Positions 43,720-51,922 of a stretch of 64,000 nt of DNA are shown piece after piece; the first letter of the stretch is position 1, and every line of letters begins with the position of its first letter. The notes under the pieces were generated by a model that saw only the letters and a list, made by a program, of their open reading frames with translations, was not told the DNA's origin and did no database searches. Both the position numbers and the translations under genes were made by a program. Location: positions 62,001 to 126,000 of the forward strand of contig MKVT01000034.1 in NCBI GenBank assembly GCA_001898935.1. Direction: 5' to 3'. This DNA comes from Paludibacter sp. 47-17 (GTDB lineage Bacteria; Bacteroidota; Bacteroidia; Bacteroidales; Paludibacteraceae).

Positions 43720-44272
43720 TTACATAGAGATTCACAAACCGATTTAAACTTATTTTATCGGTATGTGAATTATGTATTATAAATTAATTTTGTAAAATAT
43801 AACAATGATAAAATGCTATTAATCAGTGAAATATAAATTTAATTTAGATTAATAGTTTAATTATTGGCTGGCAGGACGATCAATTTCTATGTTTTTTGTG
43901 AAATATACTCATTTGTATATGTCTAAAACTTTGATAATCAATGAAAATAATATGACATATATAATGTAATACTTTAATTATTTTGATTTTGCATTCTAAT
44001 GCTGCTCTTCTATATACGCATTCGGTTGGCTATTCGATTGATTAGTGCTGCATCTATTGGTTAAAATACAGTGTATAATGCATATAAATCAGTTAATTAA
44101 TTCCATTATTCTCTTCTTAGTCAAGAGATAGAAAAGATGGATATGCGGAGCTGTTCATTGTATTCAGCACAGAAGTTTCATATAAGAGACAGGCTTATTT
44201 TATATCCTTTATTGCATCACGTATAATACAAATGTAATATCACAAATGTTCCTATTGTATATTTTTGTGAAC

Positions 44273-44288
44273 CAGTTATGTATAACTG
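44273..44288. promoter_or_regulatory. candidate operator CAGTTAT-GT-ATAACTG
   Basis: Perfect inverted repeat with 7-base arms and a 2-base spacer, ending five bases before the -33 element of the XRE gene's promoter. It is flanked on both sides by TTTGTGAA-type motifs. Likely a regulator-binding site; which protein binds is inference. Confidence 0.5.
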
Positions 44289-44292
44289 TGAA

Positions 44293-44324
44293 TTTGCATT
44301 TGTGAAATAATTGTTTTACATTTG
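44293..44324 (+). promoter_or_regulatory. promoter of the XRE-type regulator, -33 TTTG and -7 TACATTTG
   Basis: TTTG at 44293-44296 and TACATTTG at 44317-44324 with a 20-base spacer, the best full match to the Bacteroidetes consensus in the window. The -7 box lies inside an exact copy of the repeated 10-mer TTACATTTGT, and a TTTGTGAA copy lies in the spacer, so a bound repressor would cover the promoter. Confidence 0.65.
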
Positions 44325-44368
44325 TAGTCTCTCTTTTTTACATTACGAACATTACAATTCACGGTGCT

Positions 44369-44950
44369 ATGAGTGAAAAAAATAGAATTGAAAAAGTGAT
44401 TCAGTATTTAGAAATGACTTCTGGTCAATTTGCTGCTGAAATCGGGGTACAAAATTCGACCCTCTCTCACATCCTGAATAATCGAAACAATCCGAGTCTG
44501 GAAGTACTGAAAAAAATACTGAGCCGGTTTACTGAGATTAGCGCAGATTGGCTTATTTTAGGCCAAGGCTCTATGTTGCGCTTTGAAAAGCAATCTAAAG
44601 AGCCCACATTATTCGATTCGATGGATGAAAATAGCTCACTTTCAGATAATTCAGTTTCCGGAAATGTCCCAAAAAACGCATCGCTTACAGGAAGCATCCG
44701 TGACGAAATGTTAAAAAATATTGCAACTGCACCCGGAAATGTATCAGAGCATCAAACTGCACTGTCAAACAGACTCCAGCAATCTGCCGGCGAACAACAA
44801 CCGCCTAAAAATATGGAGTCTGTTCCAAAAGCCATCCGGTTGCCCGACAATTTCAGTCCCGAGCATACCGGCATTAAATCCGATCGTAAAGTAACCAAAG
44901 TAATATTGTATTTCACCGATAATACATTTCAGGAGTTCGAATCAAAATAA
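44369..44950 (+). CDS. XRE-type helix-turn-helix regulator
   Basis: 193 residues. Residues about 5-65 form an XRE/Cro-type HTH (SGQFAAEIGVQNSTLSHILNN with the recognition helix NSTLSHILNN). A long polar, low-complexity linker (70-165) follows and a short beta-rich C-terminus KVTKVILYFTDNTFQEFE, which could be a dimer or sensing element. It has no peptidase (LexA-like) catalytic residues, so a self-cleaving phage repressor is unlikely. It precedes pyrK-pyrD by 41 bases but those have their own -7 box. Probable autoregulator acting on the operator-like repeats upstream; target genes unknown. Confidence 0.85.
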   Translation: MSEKNRIEKVIQYLEMTSGQFAAEIGVQNSTLSHILNNRNNPSLEVLKKILSRFTEISADWLILGQGSMLRFEKQSKEPTLFDSMDENSSLSDNSVSGNVPKNASLTGSIRDEMLKNIATAPGNVSEHQTALSNRLQQSAGEQQPPKNMESVPKAIRLPDNFSPEHTGIKSDRKVTKVILYFTDNTFQEFESK

Positions 44951-44956
44951 TTGTAG

Positions 44957-44964
44957 TATTTTTG
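44957..44964 (+). promoter_or_regulatory. -7 box TATTTTTG of pyrK-pyrD
   Basis: TATTTTTG followed by CAGTCGG, 27 bases before the pyrK ATG and just after the XRE stop codon. Confidence 0.5.
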
Positions 44965-44991
44965 CAGTCGGAACTTCTAATATAAATTTGA

Positions 44992-45762
44992 ATGAAGAAA
45001 TTTATGAGTGATCTGATCGTCACAGAAAATACTCCACTCAACGATCAGTATTTCTTATTAAAATTAAAGGCGGAAAACGAACTGCCGGTGATTATGCCCG
45101 GGCAATTTGCAGAGGTGAAGGTTGAGGATTCACCTTCAACATTTCTCCGTCGCCCTATTTCAATCAATTATGTCGATCGAAATCGCAACGAAATATGGTT
45201 GCTGATTCAAATTGTAGGCCCCGGAACACTACAACTCAGCAAATTAAGGCCCGGCAAATTGCTGAACCTGATTTATCCTCTTGGCAACAGCTTTACCTAC
45301 CCTGTCCGAAAGGACGCCAATCTGCTTTTGGTTGGCGGTGGCGTAGGGATCGCTCCAATGCTATTCTGGGGCGCTCAGTTAGCTGCTGAGGGCTTTCATT
45401 GTAATTTCCTTATCGGAGGCCGTTCACAGTCAAATCTACTCCTTCTCGACGAATTTAAGAAGTATGGAGAGGTTTATTGTACAACCGAAGATGGATCCTC
45501 AGGAGAAAAAGGATTTGTTATTCATCATTCCTTGTTACAAAATCAAAAATTTGATGCAATTTATACCTGTGGACCCACTCCCATGATGAAAGCAGTTGCC
45601 GGCTATGCTGCCGACAACGCCGTATTTTGTGAGGTATCACTTGAAAATACCATGGCTTGTGGTTTCGGCGCTTGCCTTTGCTGTGTAACCGATACTACCG
45701 ATGGTCATGTTTGTGTGTGTACTGAAGGTCCTGTGTTTAATATTACAAAACTAAAATGGTAG
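44992..45762 (+). CDS. pyrK: dihydroorotate dehydrogenase electron-transfer subunit
   Basis: FAD and 2Fe-2S subunit that passes electrons from PyrD (type 1B) to NAD+. 256 residues. [12 protein letters not shown] is the FAD-binding R-x-Y/S-S-like region, [18 protein letters not shown] the NAD-binding loop and [11 protein letters not shown] the C-terminal reductase motif. The iron-sulfur cysteines lie in [21 protein letters not shown] near residues 222-245. Its last seven bases overlap pyrD, so the subunits are made together. Confidence 0.95.
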   Translation: MKKFMSDLIVTENTPLNDQYFLLKLKAENELPVIMPGQFAEVKVEDSPSTFLRRPISINYVDRNRNEIWLLIQIVGPGTLQLSKLRPGKLLNLIYPLGNSFTYPVRKDANLLLVGGGVGIAPMLFWGAQLAAEGFHCNFLIGGRSQSNLLLLDEFKKYGEVYCTTEDGSSGEKGFVIHHSLLQNQKFDAIYTCGPTPMMKAVAGYAADNAVFCEVSLENTMACGFGACLCCVTDTTDGHVCVCTEGPVFNITKLKW

Positions 45763-46667
45763 ACTTAAAGGTAAATCTCGGTACATTACAATTGAAAAAT
45801 CCGGTAATGACCGCTTCCGGTACATTTGGGTACGGTACAGAGTATTATGATTTCTTCGACGTATCGCGAATAGGGGGTATAGTTGTTAAAGGAACTACCC
45901 TTCGCGATCGTCAGGGAAATAAATATCCCCGTATGGCAGAGACTCCTTCGGGCATGTTAAACGCTGTGGGACTGCAAAATAAGGGTGTAAATTACTTTGC
46001 CGAAAAAATTTATCCCACACTGTTAGATCTCGATACAAGTATATTTGTGAATGTTTCGGGTTCTACTGTTGAAGAATACGTCGAAACTGCCGAAATAATC
46101 AACGAATTAGACCATATTCCAGGTATTGAACTCAATATTTCATGTCCAAATGTGAAAGAAGGTGGAATGACCTTTGGAACTAGCTGTCCGTCTGCTGCTC
46201 AGGTAGTTAAGGAAGTGCGAAGGGTATATAAAAAAGAATTGATGGTTAAGCTTTCGCCAAATGTAACATCAATTTCCGACATTGCATTGGCTGTTGAAGC
46301 CGAAGGGGCAGATTCGGTATCGCTGATTAACACATTATTGGGTATGGCCATCGACTCAGAAACACGGAAACCCCTGCTTTCGACGGTAACCGGAGGCTTA
46401 TCGGGTCCTGCTGTAAAACCTGTTGCATTACGAATGGTGTGGCAGGTTGCACAGGCGGTGAAGATCCCGGTGGTAGGTATGGGGGGGATCATGACGGCAG
46501 CCGATGCCATCGAATTTTTACTCGCCGGAGCAGCAGCCATTCAAATCGGGACTGCCAATTTCATCGATCCCACTGCCCCTGTCAAGGTGCTGGAGGGTAT
46601 AGAAGCGTATATGCTTAGGCATAAAATAAACCGGGTAACCGATTTAATCGGAGCACTGGAAATTTAA
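45756..46667 (+). CDS. pyrD: dihydroorotate dehydrogenase, type 1B catalytic subunit
   Basis: Oxidises dihydroorotate to orotate in pyrimidine synthesis using FMN and, through PyrK, NAD+. 303 residues. The active-site base is Cys130 ([10 protein letters not shown]), which marks type 1 rather than the membrane type 2 enzyme (serine). Other signs are [14 protein letters not shown] at the N-terminus, NAVGLQNKG, and the FMN phosphate loop [22 protein letters not shown] terminator was not seen; the gene runs convergent toward the HsdR-N gene after 42 bases. Confidence 0.96.
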   Translation: MVDLKVNLGTLQLKNPVMTASGTFGYGTEYYDFFDVSRIGGIVVKGTTLRDRQGNKYPRMAETPSGMLNAVGLQNKGVNYFAEKIYPTLLDLDTSIFVNVSGSTVEEYVETAEIINELDHIPGIELNISCPNVKEGGMTFGTSCPSAAQVVKEVRRVYKKELMVKLSPNVTSISDIALAVEAEGADSVSLINTLLGMAIDSETRKPLLSTVTGGLSGPAVKPVALRMVWQVAQAVKIPVVGMGGIMTAADAIEFLLAGAAAIQIGTANFIDPTAPVKVLEGIEAYMLRHKINRVTDLIGALEI

Positions 46668-46709
46668 TACGGCACCGGCGCCCGATGTGACGAACTGATC
46701 GTCCGACGT

Positions 46710-47165
46710 TTATTGTTGCAATTGTTGAAAATCAGGAATTTCCCGTTCAATCCGGTAACGCTTATTTTCATCGATAACTTCGGCAAAGTAATGCTCCATA
46801 CCATTGCTAATAAAAAAATATTTCAGTTTTAATCTTGAATTATAAACAGCTGCCTGATCAAAGGTCTGCTGATGGATGGCCACCTGCGGGGCTTTAAATT
46901 CAAATATGGCGATCGCCTGCATCTGCTTGTTGTACAAGATAGCATCGCAGCGTTTCGATTGTCCGTTCACTTCAATTTGTTGTTCGACAGCAATTAATGA
47001 GGCTGGAAAGTTTCTGTGGTTAATGATGAAATGTAAAAAATGCTGCCGTACCCATTCTTCGGGTGTCAATGCTACAAATTTCTTGCGCAACGAATCAAAA
47101 ATCATCCATCGATTGCCTGTTTTTTTAACATTGAATTGATAAGCGGGGAGTGCTAATTGCCACAT
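46710..47165 (-). CDS. stand-alone HsdR N-terminal-type nuclease-fold protein
   Basis: 151 residues with similarity to the N-terminal PD-(D/E)xK domain of type I restriction HsdR subunits. D74 (KRCDAILYN) and E89-F-K91 (IFEFKAP) give the D-x(14)-E-x-K catalytic pattern, and the glutamine-rich helix VAIHQQTFDQAAVYN resembles the following HsdR motif (Q-A-x-x-Y). All nuclease residues appear present, but no helicase part and no HsdM or HsdS gene is nearby. Such free-standing proteins are conserved in Bacteroidetes beside holA, pointing to a housekeeping role. Function unknown. Confidence 0.82.
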   Translation of the reverse strand: MWQLALPAYQFNVKKTGNRWMIFDSLRKKFVALTPEEWVRQHFLHFIINHRNFPASLIAVEQQIEVNGQSKRCDAILYNKQMQAIAIFEFKAPQVAIHQQTFDQAAVYNSRLKLKYFFISNGMEHYFAEVIDENKRYRIEREIPDFQQLQQ

Positions 47166-47173
47166 ATTTTTAG

Positions 47174-47181
47174 TATATTTG
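47174..47181 (+). promoter_or_regulatory. -7 box TATATTTG of the AMP nucleosidase operon
   Basis: TATATTTG matching TAnnTTTG, 82 bases before the ATG, giving a leader of about 78 bases. No conserved leader structure was recognised in it. Confidence 0.45.
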
Positions 47182-47263
47182 CCAGAATTTAATCGGTCTG
47201 ATCGGAATCTGATAACCTGTTTTGATCGGCTAAAGTATAAAAAACAATTTAAATTGTGCGATT

Positions 47264-48040
47264 ATGTTGAGAACAAAACGTGAAATTGTTGAAAACTGGC
47301 TTCCCAGGTATACCAAACGACCCTTGGAAGATTTTACAAAATACATCCTGCTGACCAATTTCAATAATTATGTTGAAAAGTTTGCCGAATGGTTTAATGT
47401 TCCTGTTTTGGGCAGGGATGCAAATATGATTAATGCGTCGGCCAATGGAATCACAATCATCAATTTTGGAATGGGAAGCCCTAATGCTGCACTGATCATG
47501 GATATTCTGTCGGCTGTACAACCCAAAGCAGTATTATTTTTGGGTAAATGCGGAGGACTGAAAGATAAAAACAAAATGGGCGATTATATCCTTCCCAGCG
47601 CTGCAATTCGCGGAGAAGGTACTTCTAACGATTATTTTCCTCCTGAAATTCCTGCTATGCCTGCATTTAACCTGCAACGTGCAGTATCCTCGAATATTCG
47701 TGACTTCGATAAAGATTACTGGACAGGCACCGTGTATACGACCAACCGCCGTGTCTGGGAGTGGGACGAAGAATTTAAAAGATACCTGCGTTCGACCAGA
47801 GCCATGGCTATCGATATGGAAACTGCTACCTTGTTTTCGGTGGGTTTTCACAATGGCATTCCTACCGGAGCTTTACTGCTGGTATCGGATATGCCCATGA
47901 AAGAAGACGGAATCAAAACGACCGACAGCGATAAAAAAGTAACTACAAACTACGTTGATGAGCATATTAAAATAGGAGTAAAAGCATTGAGCTCGCTCAT
48001 CAACAACAGCAAAACGATTAAACACCTCCGTTTCGAATAG
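47264..48040 (+). CDS. AMP nucleosidase
   Basis: 258 residues of the nucleoside phosphorylase/hydrolase fold. IINFGMGSPNAALIMDILSA and VLFLGKCGGLKDKNKMGDYI are the purine-phosphorylase-type substrate loops, and MAIDMETATLFSVGFHNGIP carries the M-E pair that contacts the ribose. The form is the short Bacteroidetes AMP nucleosidase (AMP to adenine plus ribose-5-phosphate), lacking the N-terminal regulatory domain of E. coli Amn. It starts an operon with holA (2-base gap) and tex (7-base gap). Confidence 0.88.
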   Translation: MLRTKREIVENWLPRYTKRPLEDFTKYILLTNFNNYVEKFAEWFNVPVLGRDANMINASANGITIINFGMGSPNAALIMDILSAVQPKAVLFLGKCGGLKDKNKMGDYILPSAAIRGEGTSNDYFPPEIPAMPAFNLQRAVSSNIRDFDKDYWTGTVYTTNRRVWEWDEEFKRYLRSTRAMAIDMETATLFSVGFHNGIPTGALLLVSDMPMKEDGIKTTDSDKKVTTNYVDEHIKIGVKALSSLINNSKTIKHLRFE

Positions 48041-48042
48041 TA

Positions 48043-49059
48043 ATGGCCAAAAACGACTTGTCGCACGAACAGATTATCCGTGATATTCAACATCGTAAAC
48101 TCGCACCCGTCTATTTTCTGATGGGCGACGAACCATATTATATCGATCAGATTTCCGATGTAATTCAATATCAATTACTTGACGACAGTCAACGTGAATT
48201 TGACCTCACCGTGTTGTATGGAAAGGATACCGACATTGCAACGGTAATAAATGCGGCTAAACGTTTCCCAATGATGTCGCCCATCCAGATAGTTATCCTT
48301 AAAGAAGCACAGAATATCAAGGAACTGGATAAATTGCAGTTCTACCTGAGTCATCCGTCGCCACAAACACTACTGGTAATCTGCTATAAATATGGCACTG
48401 TAGATGGAAGGAAAAAATGGGTTGCAGATCTTCGGCAAAAAGGAGTTGTTTTCGAATCATCCAAGCTGCGTGAGTATGAAATGCCTGCGTGGATTGGCAA
48501 ATATGCAAAAAGTAAAAATTTACAGCTCGACGAAAAGGCAATAATAATGCTTACCGATTTCTTGGGCACCGATCTGAGCAAAGTCGCCAATGAGATCGAT
48601 AAGCTCAGAATTACTATGCCTGAAGGATCAAACCGGATAACCCCCGAATTAATTGAGCGAAATATCGGGATTAGTAAGGACTATAATGTTTTTGAGCTAC
48701 AGGATGCCTTAATTAATCGGGACGTGGTAAAAGCAAATCGGATCGTAAATTATTTTGCGGATAATAAAAAAGCAAATCCGATGCAGATGATTCTACCTCA
48801 ACTATTTGGTTTTTTCAGTAATCTGATGTTATTTCACTATTTACCCCAGAAGACTGCCGATGCGGCAGCTGCCGAATTTAAAATTCATCCGTTTATTGCC
48901 AAAAATTACGTTAAAGCCGCTCAGTCGTTCAATGCCTGGAAAACAATTTATATTTTGGGCTATATTCGTGAAACCGATGCCCGTAGCAAAGGTGTTAATT
49001 CAACCGGCATTGACGATAAGGATTTATACAAAGAACTGATTTTCAAAATATTACATTAA
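48043..49059 (+). CDS. holA: DNA polymerase III subunit delta
   Basis: Clamp-loader subunit that opens the sliding clamp. 338 residues, normal for HolA. APVYFLMGDEPYYIDQISDVI at the N-terminus, PQTLLVICYKYGTVDGRKKW in the middle and LQLDEKAIIMLTDFLGTDLS, KVANEIDKL (domain II/III boundary) match the family. DVVKANRIVNYFADNKKANP precedes the C-terminal collar domain. As usual for delta there is no active ATP-binding P-loop. Position between AMP nucleosidase and tex is operonic; the unlinked HsdR-N gene lies divergently upstream. Confidence 0.94.
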   Translation: MAKNDLSHEQIIRDIQHRKLAPVYFLMGDEPYYIDQISDVIQYQLLDDSQREFDLTVLYGKDTDIATVINAAKRFPMMSPIQIVILKEAQNIKELDKLQFYLSHPSPQTLLVICYKYGTVDGRKKWVADLRQKGVVFESSKLREYEMPAWIGKYAKSKNLQLDEKAIIMLTDFLGTDLSKVANEIDKLRITMPEGSNRITPELIERNIGISKDYNVFELQDALINRDVVKANRIVNYFADNKKANPMQMILPQLFGFFSNLMLFHYLPQKTADAAAAEFKIHPFIAKNYVKAAQSFNAWKTIYILGYIRETDARSKGVNSTGIDDKDLYKELIFKILH

Positions 49060-49066
49060 ACCCTAC

Positions 49067-51208
49067 ATGTCTAAGGATTCAATCCCAACAATATTTATTT
49101 CACTCATTTCCCAATCATTACAGCTGAGCGAGAAGAGTGTGCTCAATACCGTTAACTTACTAACCGAAGGCGCTACAATTCCTTTTATAAGCAGGTATCG
49201 TAAAGAAATGACCGGAGGGCTCGACGAAGTACAGATAGCCTCCGTTCACGAACAGTTTGAAAAACTGACCGAAATAGCCAAAAGAAAGGAAACCATTCTA
49301 AAAACGATTGGAGAACAGGAGAAACTTACTCCCGAACTGGCAAAACGGATTGACAGTTGCTGGAATCTGACCGAATTAGAGGATATTTACCTTCCGTATA
49401 AACCAAAGCGGAGAACACGTGCAGAAATAGCCCGTGAAAATGGGTTGGAACCGCTGGCCAGAATGATTATGAAGCAAAATGTAAGTTTATTGGAAAAACT
49501 TGCAACCCCCTATATCACTAAAAAAGTCACAACAGTAGCGGAAGCTCTTGCCGGGGCATCCGATATCATGGCCGAATGGATGAATGAAAATGAAGCTGCA
49601 CGGAACGCTGTAAGGCGCATTTTCGGCTACGAAGCTGTAATTACTTCAAAAGTGGTGAAATCCAAGGAGGAAGAGGGACAGAAATACCGCGATTATTTCG
49701 ATTTCTCGGAAAAATTGAGCCGTTCCAGTTCACACCGGATTCTGGCAATGCGTAGGGGTGAATCTGAAGGTATTTTACGAATTTCGATTGCGCCTGCTGA
49801 TGATGAAAAATGCCTTGATAAATTGTACCGGCTATTTGTCAAGTCAACTGATGAGGCCGGCCAATTTGTTGCCGGAACTGTCAAAGATGCGTACAAAAGG
49901 CTGTTGAAACCTGCTGTCGAAAACGAATATGCAGCAGAAAGCAAACAAAAAGCCGACATCGAAGCAATTCGTGTATTTGCCGAAAACCTTCGTCAACTGC
50001 TATTGGCGGCTCCATTAGGCGAAAAGCGGGTGCTTGGCATCGATCCCGGTTTTCGCACGGGATGCAAAGTCGTTTGTCTTGATGCCCAGGGCAATCTGAT
50101 TCACAACGAAACGATTTACCCCCATCCTCCTCAGCATGAATATGCCCAGGCTACCCGCAAGCTTCAAAAAATGGTTGAAGCATACCAGATTGAAGCCATT
50201 GCAATCGGAAATGGTACTGCAGGGCGCGAAACCGAACAATTCGTGCAGAATACACGTTACGTTCGGCCAGTTCAGGTATTTGTAGTGAGCGAAAATGGAG
50301 CCTCTGTCTACTCGGCTTCCAAAATCGCCCGCGATGAGTTCCCCGATTACGACGTAACCGTCCGTGGAGCGGTATCGATTGGCCGCCGATTAATGGATCC
50401 GCTGGCCGAATTGGTAAAAATTGATCCTAAATCGATTGGTGTGGGTCAATATCAACACGATGTGGATCAGGGATTACTGAAAAAGTCATTGGATCAGACG
50501 GTCGAAAATGCAGTGAATAAAGTGGGCGTAAATGTGAATACTGCTTCAAAGCATTTATTAACCTATATTTCGGGGCTGGGCCCTCAACTGGCAACTAATA
50601 TCGTTGAATTTCGCGCTGTAAATGGACCTTTTAGAAACAGAAAGGAGTTAATGAAAGTCCCCAAAATGGGAATAAAGACTTTCGAACAATGTGCTGGATT
50701 TCTGCGCATTCCGGATAGTACGAATCCGCTGGATAATTCGGCTGTACATCCCGAAAGCTATCCACTCGTTGAAAAAATGGCACAACACCTGAATGTGACA
50801 GTCGATCAGCTTATTTGTAATAAGGAGTTAATAAACGCCATCGACTTACAAGCATACATTACCGATGCGGTGGGCTTACCCACCTTAAACGATATCGTTG
50901 CCGAACTGGAAAAACCGGGAAGAGATCCCAGAAATACGGCGAAGGTCTTTGAATTTGATCCGTCAATCAAAAAGATTGAAGACCTTAAACCTGGAATGGA
51001 AATCCCGGGTATCGTCACCAATATTACCAATTTTGGCGCATTTGTAGATATTGGTATTAAAGAAAACGGGTTGGTGCACATTTCTCAAATGGCCGATCGT
51101 TATGTTTCGAATCCGGCCGAAATAGTAGCGCTTCATCAGCATGTAAAGGTCAGGATTCTGGAAACCGACTTAACCAGAAAACGTATTCAGTTGAAATTAA
51201 TCAACTAA
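49067..51208 (+). CDS. tex: Tex-family RNA-binding transcription accessory protein
   Basis: 713 residues. Tex proteins bind nucleic acids and influence transcription. The N-terminal helical domain contains TIPFISRYRKEMTGGLDEVQ. A YqgF/RNase H-like domain starts near 322 (VLGIDPGFRTGCKVVCLD); a helix-hairpin-helix part (ASKHLLTYISGLGPQLATNI) is followed by the C-terminal S1 domain from about 640 (IPGIVTNITNFGAFVDIGI, ENGLVHISQM). All parts are present and the length is right. Convergent with the sirtuin gene, with 21 bases between. Confidence 0.95.
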   Translation: MSKDSIPTIFISLISQSLQLSEKSVLNTVNLLTEGATIPFISRYRKEMTGGLDEVQIASVHEQFEKLTEIAKRKETILKTIGEQEKLTPELAKRIDSCWNLTELEDIYLPYKPKRRTRAEIARENGLEPLARMIMKQNVSLLEKLATPYITKKVTTVAEALAGASDIMAEWMNENEAARNAVRRIFGYEAVITSKVVKSKEEEGQKYRDYFDFSEKLSRSSSHRILAMRRGESEGILRISIAPADDEKCLDKLYRLFVKSTDEAGQFVAGTVKDAYKRLLKPAVENEYAAESKQKADIEAIRVFAENLRQLLLAAPLGEKRVLGIDPGFRTGCKVVCLDAQGNLIHNETIYPHPPQHEYAQATRKLQKMVEAYQIEAIAIGNGTAGRETEQFVQNTRYVRPVQVFVVSENGASVYSASKIARDEFPDYDVTVRGAVSIGRRLMDPLAELVKIDPKSIGVGQYQHDVDQGLLKKSLDQTVENAVNKVGVNVNTASKHLLTYISGLGPQLATNIVEFRAVNGPFRNRKELMKVPKMGIKTFEQCAGFLRIPDSTNPLDNSAVHPESYPLVEKMAQHLNVTVDQLICNKELINAIDLQAYITDAVGLPTLNDIVAELEKPGRDPRNTAKVFEFDPSIKKIEDLKPGMEIPGIVTNITNFGAFVDIGIKENGLVHISQMADRYVSNPAEIVALHQHVKVRILETDLTRKRIQLKLIN

Positions 51209-51229
51209 TATACATAACTTTAAAGAATT

Positions 51230-51922
51230 TTATCGTAAGGACTCGAGTAGCTCCTTTAAAATTTTAACGCCTTCTGAAGCGCCTTTTTTAATATGGTTAA
51301 CGGATCGAAATCCAACCGATACTTCACCCGGATCGATAAGAAACACAGGCACCTGCCGGCCAGCATAACGGATTAAACCTGCTGCTGGATAAACTTGCAT
51401 CGACGTACCTATAATTACGAGTATATCGGCTTTTTGAACCATTTCGACAGCTACATCCATTGCTGGTACCATCTCGCCAAACCAAACAATATGCGGACGT
51501 AAAGGATAACCGTTGGGGCATAAATCAGTAGTGGAATAATTCAATTTGTCCGGACTTACATCGTAGACTGTTTCGTCGGGACCGGTGGACCGCATTTGCA
51601 TCAGTTCGCCATGTAAATGTAAAACAGCTTTACTTCCCGCACGTTCATGCAAATTATCAACATTTTGCGTAATAATCTGTATATCAAAATATTGTTCCAG
51701 TTCCACCAATCCTAAATGGCCGGCATTGGGCTGCGATTGCATTAGCTGCTGCCTTCGTAAATTGTAAAAACGATGTACTAAGGACGCATTTTTCGACCAG
51801 GCTTCGGGTGTAGCCACATCTTCTATTTTGTATTGCTCCCACAGGCCTCCACTGTCGCGGAAAGTTGAAAGTCCACTTTCGGCCGACATTCCGGCACCAG
51901 TTAATACTACAAGCTTTTTCAT
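51230..51922 (-). CDS. cobB: sirtuin NAD-dependent deacylase without the zinc cysteines
   Basis: 230 residues. The start at 51922 is set by an ATGA overlap with the upstream gene. G9-A-G-M-S-A-E-S-G17 and STFRDSGGLW bind NAD, Q86-N-V-D-N90 is the catalytic loop and H104 (HLHGE) the catalytic histidine. Y53 and R56 in RFYNLRRQQL match the residues that let CobB/SIRT5-type enzymes remove succinyl or malonyl groups. The zinc module is absent: only one cysteine (C135) remains where four are usual (residues about 108-145). Related zinc-free forms are known in Bacteroidetes. Activity should be retained. Confidence 0.9.
   Translation of the reverse strand: MKKLVVLTGAGMSAESGLSTFRDSGGLWEQYKIEDVATPEAWSKNASLVHRFYNLRRQQLMQSQPNAGHLGLVELEQYFDIQIITQNVDNLHERAGSKAVLHLHGELMQMRSTGPDETVYDVSPDKLNYSTTDLCPNGYPLRPHIVWFGEMVPAMDVAVEMVQKADILVIIGTSMQVYPAAGLIRYAGRQVPVFLIDPGEVSVGFRSVNHIKKGASEGVKILKELLESLR

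Larger units (their letters stand above)
43425..44368 (+). other. AT-rich gene-free kilobase with repeated operator-like motifs
   Basis: No open frame with coding character, tRNA or known RNA fold was found on either strand. The stretch is visibly poorer in G+C than its neighbours. It contains five exact copies of TTTGTGAA or its complement (43630-43637, 43731-43738, 43895-43902, 44264-44271, 44299-44306), three exact copies of ACAAATGTAA or its complement (43700-43709, 44228-44237, 44316-44325) and two perfect inverted repeats. A short direct repeat AATTCATAG occurs at 43531 and 43581. A small RNA or a decayed gene cannot be excluded. Confidence 0.6.

Noticed and set aside
43425-44368. CRISPR array in the AT-rich region
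   Set aside because: The repeated motifs are 8-10 bases, irregularly spaced and on both strands; no repeat-spacer structure and no cas gene.
43425-44950. Prophage remnant with the XRE protein as repressor
   Set aside because: No integrase, structural phage gene or attachment repeats; the regulator lacks a LexA-type protease domain and sits beside core pyr genes.
46710-47165. Part of a type I restriction-modification system
   Set aside because: No helicase part and no HsdM or HsdS gene nearby; the neighbours are core genes.
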